A DNA stretch of 64,000 bases from Eriocheir sinensis (GCF_024679095.1 NC_066544.1:4467524-4531523); one strand, 5' to 3'. Positions 37,341-49,955 are shown, numbered from the stretch's first letter. Notes: a model not told the origin generated them from the letters alone. Numbers and translations: made by a program.

Positions 37341-37640
37341 AGTGAGATACATTTATGGGGTATACGCAATAGCTGCTCGTAGTTTTATTGCTCATCTCCG
37401 TATCAGTGCTCCTCGAACCTGTAGTAAGAACCCAATCATTACACCGGGCCACGGGTAAGTGTGACATCCGGGTTACCACAGTTTACCCTCCCCAAGTCTC
37501 CCCAGGTACCCATTTACTGACCACCCCAAAAAGGACAATGAACAGCTGGGTGGGCTGCTCCCCGATTTCCTAGGTCAGGATTCGAACCAGGGCTCGCGGA
37601 TTCGTAGCTAGGCGTGTTAATTACTACACAAGGGAGAAGT
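37341..37640 (-). mobile_element. tRNA-headed SINE with trinucleotide tail
   Basis: On the minus strand the head contains a weak A box (TGTAGTAATTAAC, about 37616-37628) and a perfect B box GGTTCGAATCC (37578-37588). The body contains GGTGGTCAGTAAATGGGTAC, GGGTAAACTGTGGTAACCC and ATGATTGGGTTCTTAC, phrases I recall from a widespread decapod SINE. It ends with a segment around GCTCATCTCCGTATCAGTGC (plus-strand orientation) and passes into the ACT/ATT tail at 37155-37340. RNA polymerase III would transcribe it leftwards. The A box is decayed, so this copy is probably inactive. Confidence 0.85.
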
Positions 37641-37729
37641 ACTTGAATACTCTCATCACAAAACCTATATACAAACCAGGCTTTCAAGGAGTTTTAGATG
37701 GACTTCCTCACCAGTGTCTCTTGTGGTCT

Positions 37730-38690
37730 GTGTGTGTGGGGGGTGGGTGGAGGGGGATGGGGGGGGCTGAAGGACGGTGGTCTTACTTGACATAAATCAT
37801 CATGGTGTATCTTGCAAAGAGTCTGAAGATGCTGAAGTAGTGCATGATGTATGTGGAGGCTAGGTGGATGAAGTATGTGGAGATGTGTGTACAGTGTGGA
37901 GAGTATGGGCCTTAAGGTGACTGAGAGTTAGATGGGGATGGGATAGTGTGGGTGGGTGGATAGGGACAGAGGAAGTGGGTGGGTAGGGAAAGAGGGAGGG
38001 CAAACCTGTAGGGGGTGGAGGAGTGGATGAGGGTATTTGAAGACTTGATAAGGAGGAAGACAAGTTGGAGGAGGAGGAGGAGAAGGAGGAGGAGAAGAGG
38101 GTGCATGGGAGCAATGTGAGGTCAGATGGGGAAGCGGGTGCAATTGAAGATCGAGCTTGGTTTGGGGTGGACGAAGAGGGTGGGAAGTGTGGGAGATCAG
38201 GTGAGGGTGTGGGAGGGGGATTGGGTTGGCGTAGGTGCGTGGCTGTGGGTGGGAGTCCTTGGGGGCGGCGAGGGCGGGTCTGGCGCTCACACACGTCGAG
38301 AGAATCAGTGTACAAACAATCAGACGAGGGAAGGAAGGAGTGGAGGGAGAGGCAGGGAAGGAGAGACTTGACATGGGAGAGAGAGTGAGGGAGGAGAGGA
38401 TGGGAAGGAGGTGCTCGCCAACTCTGGTTCTGATGGACGCGACTCAGGGAGGAGGAGGGGTGAAGAAGAGGAGGAGGAGAGGACGATGACAGAGGAGAAA
38501 GAGGAAAAAGACAGAAGCGAAAGAAGGACATGGAAAAGGAAGCAAAGGCAGAGAGGAAACCAAAAGAGAAAAGGAGAACGAAAACCAGGAAACGAAAGCG
38601 ATGAAAATAAAGGAACAAAGGCGACTTGGTGGAGGAGAAGAAAAATAAGTGAAGAAAAGAAAAGAAGAGGAAAGAAGGCCGCGACGTCTC
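37730..38690. other. G-rich then purine-rich sequence, no gene called
   Basis: The stretch is GGGTGG- and GGAGG-rich with many GGGTGGGTGG words at 37935-38030. Both strands stay open for long distances because of the bias. I see no splice-bounded exon and no element. Confidence 0.45.
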
Positions 38691-38816
38691 CAGTTTATCT
38701 TAGCTAACGGGTTTCAGTGACACTGTTTACCGTGCCTTTCTGCAACTCATTTATGCCTGCCCGCAGCCCCTCGTCAGGCCCGCGGCTGAGAAGGGACTCT
38801 GGCGCTTATAAGGAGT

Positions 38817-38823
38817 CGAGTTA
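38817..38823 (+). promoter_or_regulatory. TATA-box candidate TATAAGG
   Basis: CGCTTATAAGGAG lies 114 bases upstream of a short ATG-initiated frame in locally GC-rich DNA. A start would be expected near 38847. No initiator consensus is obvious. Confidence 0.3.
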
Positions 38824-38930
38824 AGGGGCAGCCGGGCTTCTTGGGGGAGGGGAAAAAAAGGGTCGAGGTGGTAGGGACTGTCACCGTGCAAATCCCGAGT
38901 CCCCTGCGCTGTCCACCGTCTCCTCCCGCG

Positions 38931-39068
38931 ATGCCAAACAACGCCAGAAAGAGAGAAGGCAAAAAAAAGTTCCAGGTTGATTTAGGACTGTTTCGCCTTA
39001 TGGAACACCTACCTGAGGCCTCTACCTGTTGGCCTGATGATGAGGTAGTTGCCGCAGTGTTTCCCTAA
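38931..39068 (+). CDS. Small 45-codon open frame downstream of a TATA-like box
   Basis: An ATG at 38931 opens 45 codons to TAA. The product starts with a basic segment (MPNNARKREGKKKFQVDLGL) and ends acidic to hydrophobic (WPDDEVVAAVFP). Composition is non-repetitive. A GTGAGG donor-like word starts one base after the stop, so the segment could equally be part of a first exon. No family is recognised. Confidence 0.28.
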   Translation: MPNNARKREGKKKFQVDLGLFRLMEHLPEASTCWPDDEVVAAVFP

Positions 39069-39389
39069 GGTGAGGATGGTGACCTGTGTCCCCCTACATC
39101 AGCCAGGGGGAGGGGGATCAAGGTAGCAGCGACGAGCGCCCTTCTGCCCTCCGAGAACCCTTTCCTCTCTTTGTTTATTTCTCGGCCACTTTGATAGACG
39201 TCTGAAGTGTCGGGAGAGGGAGAGAGAGAAGAACGGAGGGAAGAGGGAGAGGCAGAGGGAGAGGTGGAGGGAGAGACAGAGGGAAGAGGAGAGACGGAGG
39301 GAGGAGGGAGCCCCAACCCATGGCCCCTGAGACACTGGAGGGAAGACTTGGATGTACTTGGGTCATAGTCGGAGGCTTTTAGTACACTC

Positions 39390-39430
39390 GTCTCCTCCTC
39401 CTCCTCCTCCTCCTCCTCCTCCTCCTCCTC
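39390..39430. repeat. (CTC)n tract
   Basis: CTC triplets, about 40 bases. The flanking 39170-39310 is purine-rich GGAGAGG-type sequence. Confidence 0.93.
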
Positions 39431-39711
39431 GCATTACTCCATCTCCTACTCCCTTTACTCTCCTTCTTCATCGTTTCCTCGTCCCTCAGAGACACATACG
39501 AGGCCGTGGCAGCCCACAAAGTTTGTCAAATGATGGGCGGGCGGGAATTTTGTGTCAACAGCGGTGAGTCGGCGGAGGGACGGGTGCGGGGCGGCTGTTT
39601 TTCCAGGGCTGTTCCTCGCGTGTTAGGGCTCTGGAGTGGCTTTGATCTGTGTGTGGTGGGGGGTGGAGGTAGTGTGTGGGGGAGGGGGTAGTATGTGTAG
39701 GGGGATGGTTA

Positions 39712-39712
<1 letters not shown>

Positions 39713-39763
<51 letters not shown>
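39713..39763. repeat. (GT)n microsatellite
   Basis: GT run of about 50 bases. Confidence 0.95.
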
Positions 39764-39765
<2 letters not shown>

Positions 39766-40204
39766 ATAATTGAGACGTAAGGGAACTGAGGGACCTGTCT
39801 GCGTAGTGGATAAGGTCAGGATATGTTTTTATTTTTCTTTCTTTATTTGTCTATTTCTTTCTCTTTATATGTGAACTCAAAAAAGGATTAAATCTTCTCC
39901 ATCTGATATTCTTCCTTTTGTTCGTTTTTCATCTCTTTCTCGGTTCATCATTCTCTCGTTTCCTTTGTCGCTACTTTTTTTAACTTTATCCTTCGTTTCA
40001 ATCATTCTTTTTCTTCTCTTATTTTCAATCGTTTCTTTATTCATCGTCGCTACGTATTGTGGTTTTCAAGGTCTCTCTTTCGTTCCGTCTTTATTCTTTC
40101 TTTTTCCTCGCACAGAAAGAGAGAAAAAGAGTGATTGGTCTGTATCCCCAACTCCTGGACGTTAGTTTTCACTCTTTACAAGGCAAAAACTTCAAGTGTA
40201 ATAA

Positions 40205-40208
<4 letters not shown>

Positions 40209-40239
<31 letters not shown>

Positions 40240-40471
40240 GCTTCCTGAGTCCCTCGCCACAGAACATAAATATAAAAACGTCTAAAGCCTCTTGTCTGGA
40301 GGTTCTTTAAGAAAAATGTAATTGGTCTTAATGCATCCCTCGACTCCTTATGAACGCAAGTCGTCTCAGGAAGGTATTTTTTTAACTCTTTTCTTCCTCC
40401 TCCTTCTTTTCTTCCTCCTTCTCCTTATCCTGCGCTTCTTCCACCTCCTCTTCCTTCTTCAGTGTATACAT

Positions 40472-40506
<35 letters not shown>
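40209..40506. repeat. CT tract and GA tract in opposite senses
   Basis: CT at 40209-40237 and GA at 40473-40506, about 235 bases apart and complementary. Confidence 0.93.
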
Positions 40507-40509
<3 letters not shown>

Positions 40510-40599
40510 AATTTTCGTCCTATACGGCGCAAAACTAATTTACCTGGACAAACCTTGGAGAGGACAGGTCAGACAGGTGTATCCCTCTACCTGTCTTCC

Positions 40600-41082
40600 T
40601 TCCCTGTTTCTTTCCTTCCTTCTTTACTCCGCTCATTTCTTTCTTCCTTCCTTCGTTTCCTTTTGTTATCTTTTCTCATTCATGTTTGTTTCCTCCCTGC
40701 TCTCTTTTCATCTCTTCTTTTTCTTTTTTTCGTTTTTGTTTTCCTTCCTTCCTACTTCCTCCCTTCCTTCCTTCCTCCCTTCCATTCTTCGTTCCTCTCT
40801 TCTTTGCTTCCTTCCTTCTGTTATTCCTTCTTCCATCCTTCGTTCCCTCCCTCTTTCATACATTTCGTCATTCATTTCAACCTTTGTTTTTCTCCCTCCA
40901 TACCTTCTTATTTACCCATATCCTTCCTTCCCTCCTTCCTTCCTTCCTTCCTTTCTTTCTTTATTTCTTTCTTTCTTTCACTCTTTCTTTCTTTCTTTCT
41001 TTCGTCCGTCCGTCCGTCCGTCCTTCCTTCCTTCCTTCCCTCCCTCCCTCCTTCCTTCCTTCCTTCCTTCCTTGCTTTCTTT
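40600..41082. repeat. Tetranucleotide tract changing stepwise: TTCC, TTTC, GTCC, TTCC, CTCC
   Basis: Imperfect TTCC repeats from about 40600 become regular at 40923. They pass through TTTC (about 40952-41002), GTCC (41003-41022), TTCC (about 41023-41038), CTCC (41039-41050) and back to TTCC until 41075. Each block differs from the last by one base per unit. Confidence 0.93.
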
Positions 41083-41132
41083 TTAGTTATACACAATCCC
41101 TCGTACCTTGCTTCCTTTCTTGTATATTGACC

Positions 41133-41138
<6 letters not shown>

Positions 41139-41184
<46 letters not shown>
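41139..41184. repeat. (GA)n microsatellite
   Basis: GA run of about 46 bases followed by purine-rich sequence to about 41480 without a recognised gene. Confidence 0.96.
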
Positions 41185-41185
<1 letters not shown>

Positions 41186-41561
41186 AAAATACAGATACAT
41201 CGTTAGGAATAGGAAAGGGAAAACCCCGAACCAGAAATACGATGCAGAGACAAGCTAGCAATAAAAAAAGGGAAGAACAGAACAAGGGAGAAGACAAGGA
41301 AGGGAGGAACGGGATAAAGAAAAAGGGACGAAGAGACAAGAAGGGGAATGTAAGGGCGAGAGGAGGAGAGAGAAGGAAGAAAGAGAGAGGGAGACTGGGA
41401 AAGAGATGGACGGTAATGAAGGAAGGAGAGGAGGGGAAGGGGAAGGAGAGGAAGGAGGAGGGGAGGAAGGATGACCAGACAAGCTTCTGTTTAGATCATG
41501 TCCCAGTTGATGGATATTTACACCAACGTTTTCTCTCCATCCCTCCTTCGTCTCTCCATTT

Positions 41562-41758
41562 CTCCTCCTCTTCCTCCTCCTCCTCCTCCTTCTCCTCCTC
41601 CTCCTCCGTCGTACGTTCTCGTCCTCCTCGACTCTTCACCGCTCTTGCAAGTAAACAAATACCACTCGTGATCCTCCTCCTCCTCTTCCTCCTCCTCCTC
41701 CTCCTCCTCCTATTCCTCCTCCTCCTCCTCCTCCTATTCCTCCTCCTCCTCCACAGCC
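41562..41758. repeat. CTC trinucleotide tracts
   Basis: CTC runs at 41562-41608 and 41670-41752 interrupted by TATTCC units every few triplets. Confidence 0.92.
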
Positions 41759-41999
41759 TCTTCCCACTCTCTGAAGTCCTCCTTTCTTAATTGCGTCTTT
41801 TGTGGTCTGTAAAACCTCAATCCGCGGCCACGTGACGTCTGGCAAAGGCTTAAGTCCCCCTCAAAGGTTCCTCACGACGGGAACTTGTACGGGGGGCGGC
41901 GGGGCGGGGCGAGGCGGGATGGGGCTGAAAGGGGAGGGAATGGGGCGACGATGGGGCGGGTGGGGAGGGCGACGGCGGGACTCGATCTGGGACTTAGTG

Positions 42000-42002
<3 letters not shown>

Positions 42003-42038
<36 letters not shown>

Positions 42039-42061
42039 GTGTGTTTTAGCTGTCATCTTTA

Positions 42062-42121
<60 letters not shown>
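42003..42121. repeat. GA microsatellite and CA microsatellite
   Basis: GA at 42003-42034 and CA at 42063-42121, with about 28 bases between. Confidence 0.96.
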
Positions 42122-42123
<2 letters not shown>

Positions 42124-42429
42124 GCCTGATCTACACCTCCCCCCCCCCCCCTGACACCCACACACCTGTTGCCTGTCAAGCCACGTCAGGTGTAGACAGC
42201 GAAGGTTACGAAGATGACGAAACTGGAAATAAAAAATAAAAAACTATGAAGAGAAAGGGAAAAAAAAGGGCTGGTTATCAAGTCTGCGTCTCCCTTTATC
42301 TTCAAGTCCTCAGCACCTTTTTTTTTTCTCATCGCTTCTCACTCTCACCGTCCCTCTTACCCTCTCCCATTTTCTCTCTCTTTGTCTCCCTCTCTCCTCT
42401 ACCCCTCATCTTGTTTCTCCTCCCTTCTT

Positions 42430-42760
42430 CTCTTCTTAACTCCATCATCTCTGTTTCCATCCTTCCCTCTCTCTCCTTCACCCCTTCATCTCCTTTCCCT
42501 CGTTCCCTCCTTCACTCCGTCATCTCCTTCTTCCTCTCTCCTCTTCTCTCCTTTCCCTCCCCCCCTCCTCTTCTTCACTTCGTCATTTCTTTTTTCCCTT
42601 CCTCGTTCTCTACATCTTTCCTCCATCTCCCTTTCCCTCCCTTCTTTCTTCTTTTAACCCGTCATATCCCTTTCCTTCCCTCCTTCTCTTTCCTTCACTT
42701 CGTCACCTCGCTTTCCCTCCCCCCTCCTCTCCTTCACCCCGTCGTTTTTCCTCCCTCCCT
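42430..42760. repeat. Decayed pyrimidine-rich minisatellite, about 40-bp period
   Basis: A phrase close to CACTTCGTCATCTCCTTTCC recurs near 42436, 42480, 42512, 42574, 42657, 42695 and 42734. Spacings are 44, 32, 62, 83, 38 and 39 bases, roughly multiples of 40. The sequence is coding-like only by composition. Confidence 0.6.
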
Positions 42761-42908
42761 TCTGTCCATCCCTCCGTTTCCCTCCCTCGTCCCTCGGCCT
42801 GAGAGAAGAGTACACTGTCCAAACAAAGATATCATATGGAAATAAATGTTTACCTTCCTGCCTGTGATACGATGTCTGGTGGGAAGGGAGAGCGATGATT
42901 AAAGATAG

Positions 42909-42916
<8 letters not shown>

Positions 42917-42952
<36 letters not shown>

Positions 42953-43070
42953 CGTTCATACACAAAAGAACAAAAGAAGATATAAGTGAAAAAAGAATAA
43001 AAAGCAGCATGGGAAGAGACAAAGAATAGAAAGAACGGGAGGAAAAGAAAGAAACAACCGCAGTATTAAT

Positions 43071-43115
<45 letters not shown>
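42917..43115. repeat. Two GA microsatellites
   Basis: GA runs at about 42917-42951 and 43073-43115. A shorter one lies at 43341-43360. Confidence 0.95.
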
Positions 43116-43117
<2 letters not shown>

Positions 43118-43369
43118 GAATGGTAAGTAGGGCAAAGAGGAAATGACATACAGTTGGACACTCGCCTCCGTGCGCTTGTGATAACCCGACCGTCCTTATC
43201 TGCTTCATTACTCCTCCATATCCGATTATTATTAGAGAGAGAGAGGAAACTATCTTCTTAATTTCCTGTGGTCTTGTCTTCGTGTGCAGGAAACGAGGTT
43301 GATGCTTCGAGATAGGGAATATTTTTGGATGATGGAGGGCGAGAGAGAGAGAGAGAGAGAATGCGCTTG

Positions 43370-44280
43370 ACTGACTAAAGTATTTTCTTTATTTTATGAT
43401 GTTGCTTTATTGTTTTATTCTTATCATTATTATTATCATCATCACTACTGTTATTTTTCACATTATTGCTATTCTTATCATTATTCTTCCTATTATTGCA
43501 TTATTATAATTTTTTTTTTTACGTATATAGCGATCTGCAACTACCAAAAGAAATATCAATTGCATCTTATAAAAAGTGAATAGGTGATGACAGTGTTTGA
43601 AGAACCCTCTCCTTACCCTTCCTCTCTTCCCCTTGTCCTCCTTTACCCTTCCCTCCCCTTAGCCTCCTTTACCCTCCCTTCCCTCCTCTTACCCTCCCTC
43701 ACCCCTCCCGAAAAACCCCACTCATAAACTCTCCCACGCTGCTCCTCCACCGCCTCTCCCCTCTTACCTTCCTCTACCCCTCTTTGTCCTCTGAAAGGGG
43801 TGGCGAAGAAGGAGGAGGGGAATAGGGGGTGAGGAAAGATTGGGCAGGACGGGAGAGAGAGAGGAAGAGAGGAAGGAGGGGATTATGGGTGGTGGTGGTG
43901 GTGGGTGTGGTGGGGTTATCAGAATTCCAGTGACCCCTGCACCTCTCCCCCTCGATCCTCCCCTCCTCGCCCCTTCTCCCTCCGTCTCGTGCCCGTGACT
44001 GGCTGACATCTTTATTTTTTTTCTGCTAAAGGAAGATCGTCAGCCGTGCGATGAGTTATGAGTGTGGTGCCAAAGTAGTCAGAGGATAATTATTTCTTAT
44101 CTTCTGGACCTTTTTTTTTTTGGATAGATTATTCTAATAGACGTATACACTAAGGAAGGCGGGGAGGGAGGGCTAGGGGGATGGCACTTGGCCATGGCCG
44201 CCTGCCTTACTACCTTTTTTCTCACCTTTTACTCCGTTTTCTTTCAGTAAATGAAGTATAAATCGGGTATCATGAGGTTC
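43370..44280. other. Mixed sequence, no gene seen
   Basis: ATT-rich at 43380-43520, CT-rich with recurring CCTCCTTTACCCTCCC phrases at 43610-43720, GGT near 43890-43915, and unique to 44280. No gene or element is recognised. Confidence 0.5.
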
Positions 44281-44284
44281 TATA

Positions 44285-44286
<2 letters not shown>

Positions 44287-44352
<66 letters not shown>
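44287..44352. repeat. (GT)n microsatellite at a SINE 3' end
   Basis: GT run of about 65 bases. On the minus strand it is an AC tract continuing directly from the SINE body. Confidence 0.97.
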
Positions 44353-44775
<423 letters not shown>

Positions 44776-44939
44776 CGCGAAATTTGACCGCTCCTTCTCC
44801 CCCTCCCTCTCCCTTTTTCATGAATAATTGTCTATTCCATTGCTAAACAACGTTGTGTATATGTTTTGCGGTTAGATTATTATTATTATTTTTTTTGTTG
44901 TTGGTCACAAAATTAGTTTACATTTTGGGGCAATTGTCC

Positions 44940-45330
44940 TTACTCGTTTTCTTTGTCAGTCATAAATATTTGCATTGCTTTCTTTCTCGTGATTTTTTCC
45001 TAGTTTTCTTTGACAGCCCTATACTTTCTGTTCTTCCTGCCTTTTTTTTCAAATTGTTTTCTTTCCCGGTCCTTTTTTATTTTTACTTTGTTTCCCCGTC
45101 ATATATATTATTTGTTTTCCTTGCTGTGTCATACTTTTTATCTTCTGTTCTCCTTCCCCGTCATTTTATTTATTGTTTTCCTTCTGAGTCATATTGCTGT
45201 TTTCTTCTCAGCCATATGTATTATTATTTTGTCAATTTTTCACTGTGACATTTCTTTTATATTTCATTCACTCAACAGATTTTTTCTTTTTTCGTTTTCC
45301 TTCGTAGATTTTTTCTCTTCTTGCTTTCTT
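44940..45330. repeat. Decayed T-rich tandem repeat
   Basis: GTTTTCYTTNNCNGTCAT-like phrases recur near 44948, 45003, 45056, 45090, 45114, 45147, 45174 and 45201. Spacing is roughly 27-34 bases or double that. Strongly diverged; no gene. Confidence 0.5.
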
Positions 45331-45734
45331 TCACAGGCACATTATTTTTTTTCAATTTTCATGCTTATTTATACGGTAATATTTTTTTTTTCTGAATGTT
45401 GTTCATGTTTTCTTTCCCAACATATTTCTAACGAAGACTGTGTCCTTTGTTTCAGTATTTATTATGCTTTGGTTTGTCTTTGTGGCTTTTTTTCTTTTTG
45501 TTTCTTTATATTGATCTTTTATTACATTCATTAACAGCCTATTTTCCTAAAGCAACGTTCCTATTTTTACCCTTTGGCTTCATATTGCCTTCATTCACAC
45601 ACTGTTAACTTCTTACTATTATATCAGTATAATCTCTGGTTTATTTTTTTTTTTCGTTTTCTCGATGTTTTCACAAGTTTTTATTGTTCTGAAATATTCT
45701 CTTATCGTGACCTTCTTGATCCTCTCCTGTCAAC

Positions 45735-45960
45735 ATTAAGAGGCCTCCAGTAACTCGTCTTTTTATCTAGCATACCTTCCTTGTACCTCCAGTGCCTCCC
45801 AGTGACCTCCAGTGACCTTAGTTTTTCCTCTCCTGACCTCACTGTCTTTAGATTTATCTCCAGTACCTCCCATTTTTCCTCCAGTATCTGTCGATGGCCT
45901 TTGCTGACCTCTTTTCCTCCCTCCAATACCTCCCTTTCCCTCCAGTTTCTCGCACCTCAC
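45735..45960. repeat. Decayed CCTCCAGT tandem words
   Basis: CCTCCAGT, with RACCT often following, recurs at least seven times, with one adjacent pair near 45795-45820. It is a short-unit, diverged array. Confidence 0.5.
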
Positions 45961-46159
45961 CTACACACTCTTTCCAGCTCCTTCCAGTAATATCTTGTAA
46001 TGCCCTGAATTCTAATACTATTCCCTTGCGTCTTTTTGTCAGAATTATCGTAAAGAAACAATTATATTTTTCTTTTGTACATTGACTGTTTTATTCTTTC
46101 AAGTGATTTGATATTTATTTTTCAATATTAGTTTTATTTTTTGATTTGTTTTTTTCTTC

Positions 46160-46480
46160 TTCATCATCGTCGTCGTCATCATCATTACCATCATCACATC
46201 ATCTTTTTTATTGATTATTTTTCTCTTTTCTTTTTCTATTTCTTTTTCTTCTCATTCCATCTACTATTCCTCCTCTTCGTCCTTCTCACTCTCGTCCTCG
46301 TCCTCCTCCTCGTCCTTCTGCTCCTCTTCCTTTTCTTCATCCTCATCCCTATCCTCATCACCATCCTCATCAAACTCATCATCATCACCATCATCATCAT
46401 CACCATCGCCATCATCATCCTCATCCTCATCATCATCATCACCATCTTCATCCTCATCCTCCTCCTCATCATAATTCCCT
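46160..46480. repeat. CAT/CTC trinucleotide tract
   Basis: CAT triplets at 46160-46205, and CTC then CAT-rich triplets at 46268-46470, with a T-rich gap. On the minus strand the frame is Asp/Glu-rich or Met-rich as an artefact. Confidence 0.88.
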
Positions 46481-46849
46481 AACATAAGGAACAAAGCACC
46501 TCAAGTTTTCAAGGTCGCTGGTTGCATTCTCCCAGTCCATCATAATTCATTTCCCTCACGTAGCTACTTCCCCACCTCTTACCTGCCTGCCTATCTTTCC
46601 AATTACCCACCTTGCTTTACCTCAGTTTTCCCATGCGTCATGAACCCTCCTCACCCCTTACCTTTCCGCCTCTTGCCTTCCTTCCCCTCATCATCCCTAA
46701 CTCTGTAACGACCCTTGACTCGCCTATCTCACCTGTCTCTCACCCCCTTCACCTATCACTCACCTCTAATGATTTATACTTTAGCACGCGTCATTTACCT
46801 CCTTCACCCCTTCCCTCAGAGTCAGGCTTCTGCTTACTTATCCTCATCA

Positions 46850-47345
46850 TCGAACTGCTCATCTTCACCATCACTTATTCACCATCACCATCACAAGCAT
46901 TACCTGTCATCAATATCTCTTTCCAACTATCCACATTTCTTATCATTATCATCATCACAACCTTTTATCCTCACCAACTATTTGCATCATCACGCCCTAC
47001 AATAGATTATCACTTTCTTCATCACCAATTCCTGCTTATCATCACAACCTTTATCACGATCACCATCACAACTTGTCCCTATTATCACCACCACAACCTC
47101 CTCTCATCACCAGCTTCTCATGTCACCACTCTCTCTTACTAATCCTCACCACCACCACCACCCATCATCACAACTTTAAATTTAACATCACCTCTACCTG
47201 TTACCACCACTACGTCACATCACCACCACATCCTCTCGCCACCAGCTTCTCATGTCATCACTCTCTCTTACTAATCCTCCCCACCATCACTTCTTCCACC
47301 TCCACCTCCACCACCACCACTACCATCATCATCTCCTCCTCCAGT
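46850..47345. repeat. CAT/CAC-rich decayed trinucleotide block
   Basis: ATCACCA-type words dominate, and CACCAGCTTCTCATGTCA occurs at about 47108 and 47240, about 130 bases apart, with similar flanks. It resembles an old tandem duplication inside a CAC-rich tract. GC-rich unique sequence follows to 47540. Confidence 0.6.
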
Positions 47346-47599
47346 CAGCCTCTCGGTAACCTTACACACGCGCCTCCCGGTAATGCCCAGGCCTCCAGTG
47401 ACCCTCCCCGGCCTACCGCTGACCCGCCTCCTCGAAGGGTCAAGCCCCCCTCTGACCAGGCTGTTGATGGCACAATGATGGCGCGCGATAAGATGCCGCT
47501 GCCCAAACACTCCCTGACAGCGCGGCATTGTGGGTAATAGAGCAAGGGAGGGAGGGAAGGAGGGGGAAAGAATGGGGAGGAGGGAGAGAGAATGGGAGG

Positions 47600-48075
47600 G
47601 AGAGGATGGAGGTGAGGGTATATACTTTTCCTAATCTTTATTCTCCTTCTCTACTCTCTTATTTATTTTCCTTTTCTTACCTTCCTCTTCCGCTCTTTCT
47701 GCATTTTGTTTTCGCTTCATTTTTCTTTTTCTTTCATCCATCCCTCTTTTTCAACCTGCCCTCTCTTTCCTACCTTCATTTCCTTTGTATACCTCTCTCC
47801 TCAGCTCTTTTTTCCTTCATTTTTTTTTCCTTCCATCGTACCTCCTTCCTCCCTTCTCTCAGCATCTCTCCTCTCTTTTTTTTTCTCCTCTCCTTCGCCT
47901 TGCCTCCTCCCTCCTTCTTTTCTCCTATCTTTATCCATCCCTCTTCCCTTCATCCTACCTCAACCCTTTCTCCTTCCCTCTCTTCTGTATTACCTCATTC
48001 CCTTCGTCTTGCCTCCTTTCCCTTTCTCTTAATTATTTCTCCTCTCCTTTGTCCTTCGTCCTTCCCTCCCTCCAT
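47600..48075. other. Pyrimidine-rich sequence, no gene seen
   Basis: T/C-rich with CCTTCCTCCC words; plus-strand frames are open because of the bias. 48080-48540 is unique and featureless. Confidence 0.5.
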
Positions 48076-48544
48076 CTATCGACACTGGTTTATGTGATGT
48101 GTTTCTCTGAAGTCCTTTGGTTCATGGGAAGGGGTGAAGGGAAAGGGAGCTAGGGCGATGAGGGGGGTCCGTCAAGGAGGCTGGATGGTGTGGGAGACAA
48201 GAGGTGACGGCGTGATCCCCTGAACCCTTTCCTGTGTTTCACCCTCACTTAATTACCACTCTCCAGGTATACACACACGTGACTTTTACCTTCCAAGAAA
48301 AATATGTTGAATCCAATATATTTTTTTTCCCCGTATATGTGGTAAAGATGTGCATGGCTTTAGTTTATGATATAGAGAAGAGGGAGATTTAGTGATCATT
48401 GATTTGGGGAGGAAGAAGAGAGTGGATAGGAGAGAAGGGTAAAAAGAAAATGAGAGAGAGAAAGAGAACGTTAATCGTATCGTGAGGCCCCGAAGCGAAT
48501 CCTCAAAATACACACTTACTTCTTCAGTTTCTTGCCCCCCCCCC

Positions 48545-48759
<215 letters not shown>

Positions 48760-48909
48760 CCTCCCCGTCATCTAATCTATCTATCTCTCCCTCCCTCCGT
48801 CTATTTTTCATTCCCTCTTCTCTGTCTATCCTCTTACAATTTCCTCCTCCACTTTCCTCATCTCTCCTCTCCACTTTCCGCCTCTCCTCCATGCATTCCT
48901 GCCTTCCCG

Positions 48910-49152
48910 CTCTCCTCCTCCTCCTCCTTTCCTCCTCCTCCTCCTCCTCCTCCCCACTTCACTCCCCCTAACTCAGGTGACCTCTCGAGAAGCGATGACC
49001 TCCTCAAGGATGACCTGCGCTTTGATGGACTGTCTCCGGTTCGGTGATCTTTATATCAAATTACGCTCCTCCTCCTCCTCCTCTTCTCCCTCCCTCTTCT
49101 CCTCCTCCTCCTCCTCCTCTTCTCCCTCCCTCTTCTCCTCCTCCTCCTCGTG
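48910..49152. repeat. CTC tracts with a small tandem duplication
   Basis: CTC triplets at 48912-48952 and 49068-49150. In the second tract CTTCTCCCTCCCTCTTCT appears twice, at 49083 and 49118. Confidence 0.9.
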
Positions 49153-49159
49153 GGGTGCG

Positions 49160-49800
49160 CGGGGAGGGTGAGGAAGGCACTTGAGGGGGTCAGGTCGCTT
49201 GCCACCACTTGGGTCAGGAGGTGCAGGAACGTTGAAAGGGAGAAAGCAATTTGTCGGCGCTGAAACGCTTTTTGTGCATAATTGGCCCTTGTTGGAATGT
49301 CTTTCTTTCCGCCTTTTCATTTCTTCTCTTTCTTTTTTTTTCTGTTAGCTGTTTATGGCTGCTTGTTATCGCTGTGAGAACGTTTGCTTAGAGCCTTTGT
49401 GTTATTTTTTTACTTTTGTTTTGTGGTTGTTTATTTGGTCTGATTGCTCTATTATTTTTTTGTTTGTTTACCTATTCTCCTACTCCACTTCTTATCCTCT
49501 TTATTTAATTAGTTTTTACCTGTGTTTCTTTTTTTCTAGCTTTATCTATCTGTTTTCTTATCTTCATTTTTACTTATATAATTTTCTACTTCCTGTATTT
49601 ATCTTTATCTGAATTTACCTTTTTTTTTATTTCACGTCTGTTTTACCTTCCTGTGCGACGCCTTTAATTACAGCTTCCTTTTTCCTGTTAACTGTTTTCC
49701 TTCCATTGCTACGTGTTTCTAGACGTCTTAAGCCTTTCTTCGTGTGTGCCTTCCTTTCCCAATACCTTTAGACTGCTCTTTCAATTTACAGGTAGCTCAG
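49160..49800. other. Unique then T-rich sequence, no gene seen
   Basis: 49160-49320 is mixed and 49320-49740 T-rich with stops in all frames. No element is recognised. Confidence 0.5.
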
Positions 49801-49955
49801 GAATTGGTGTGTCGGCGTAAAACGAGAAAAAAATCGAGAAAAGAAAGAAAGAAAAAAATGTTTGGGGTGAAGTGCTCGAACTTGGAATACATTTCGTGTG
49901 CAGGACTTGACCGAATAATTATTTCAAGTGAAGCTCTCACTCGGGGATTACTTAC

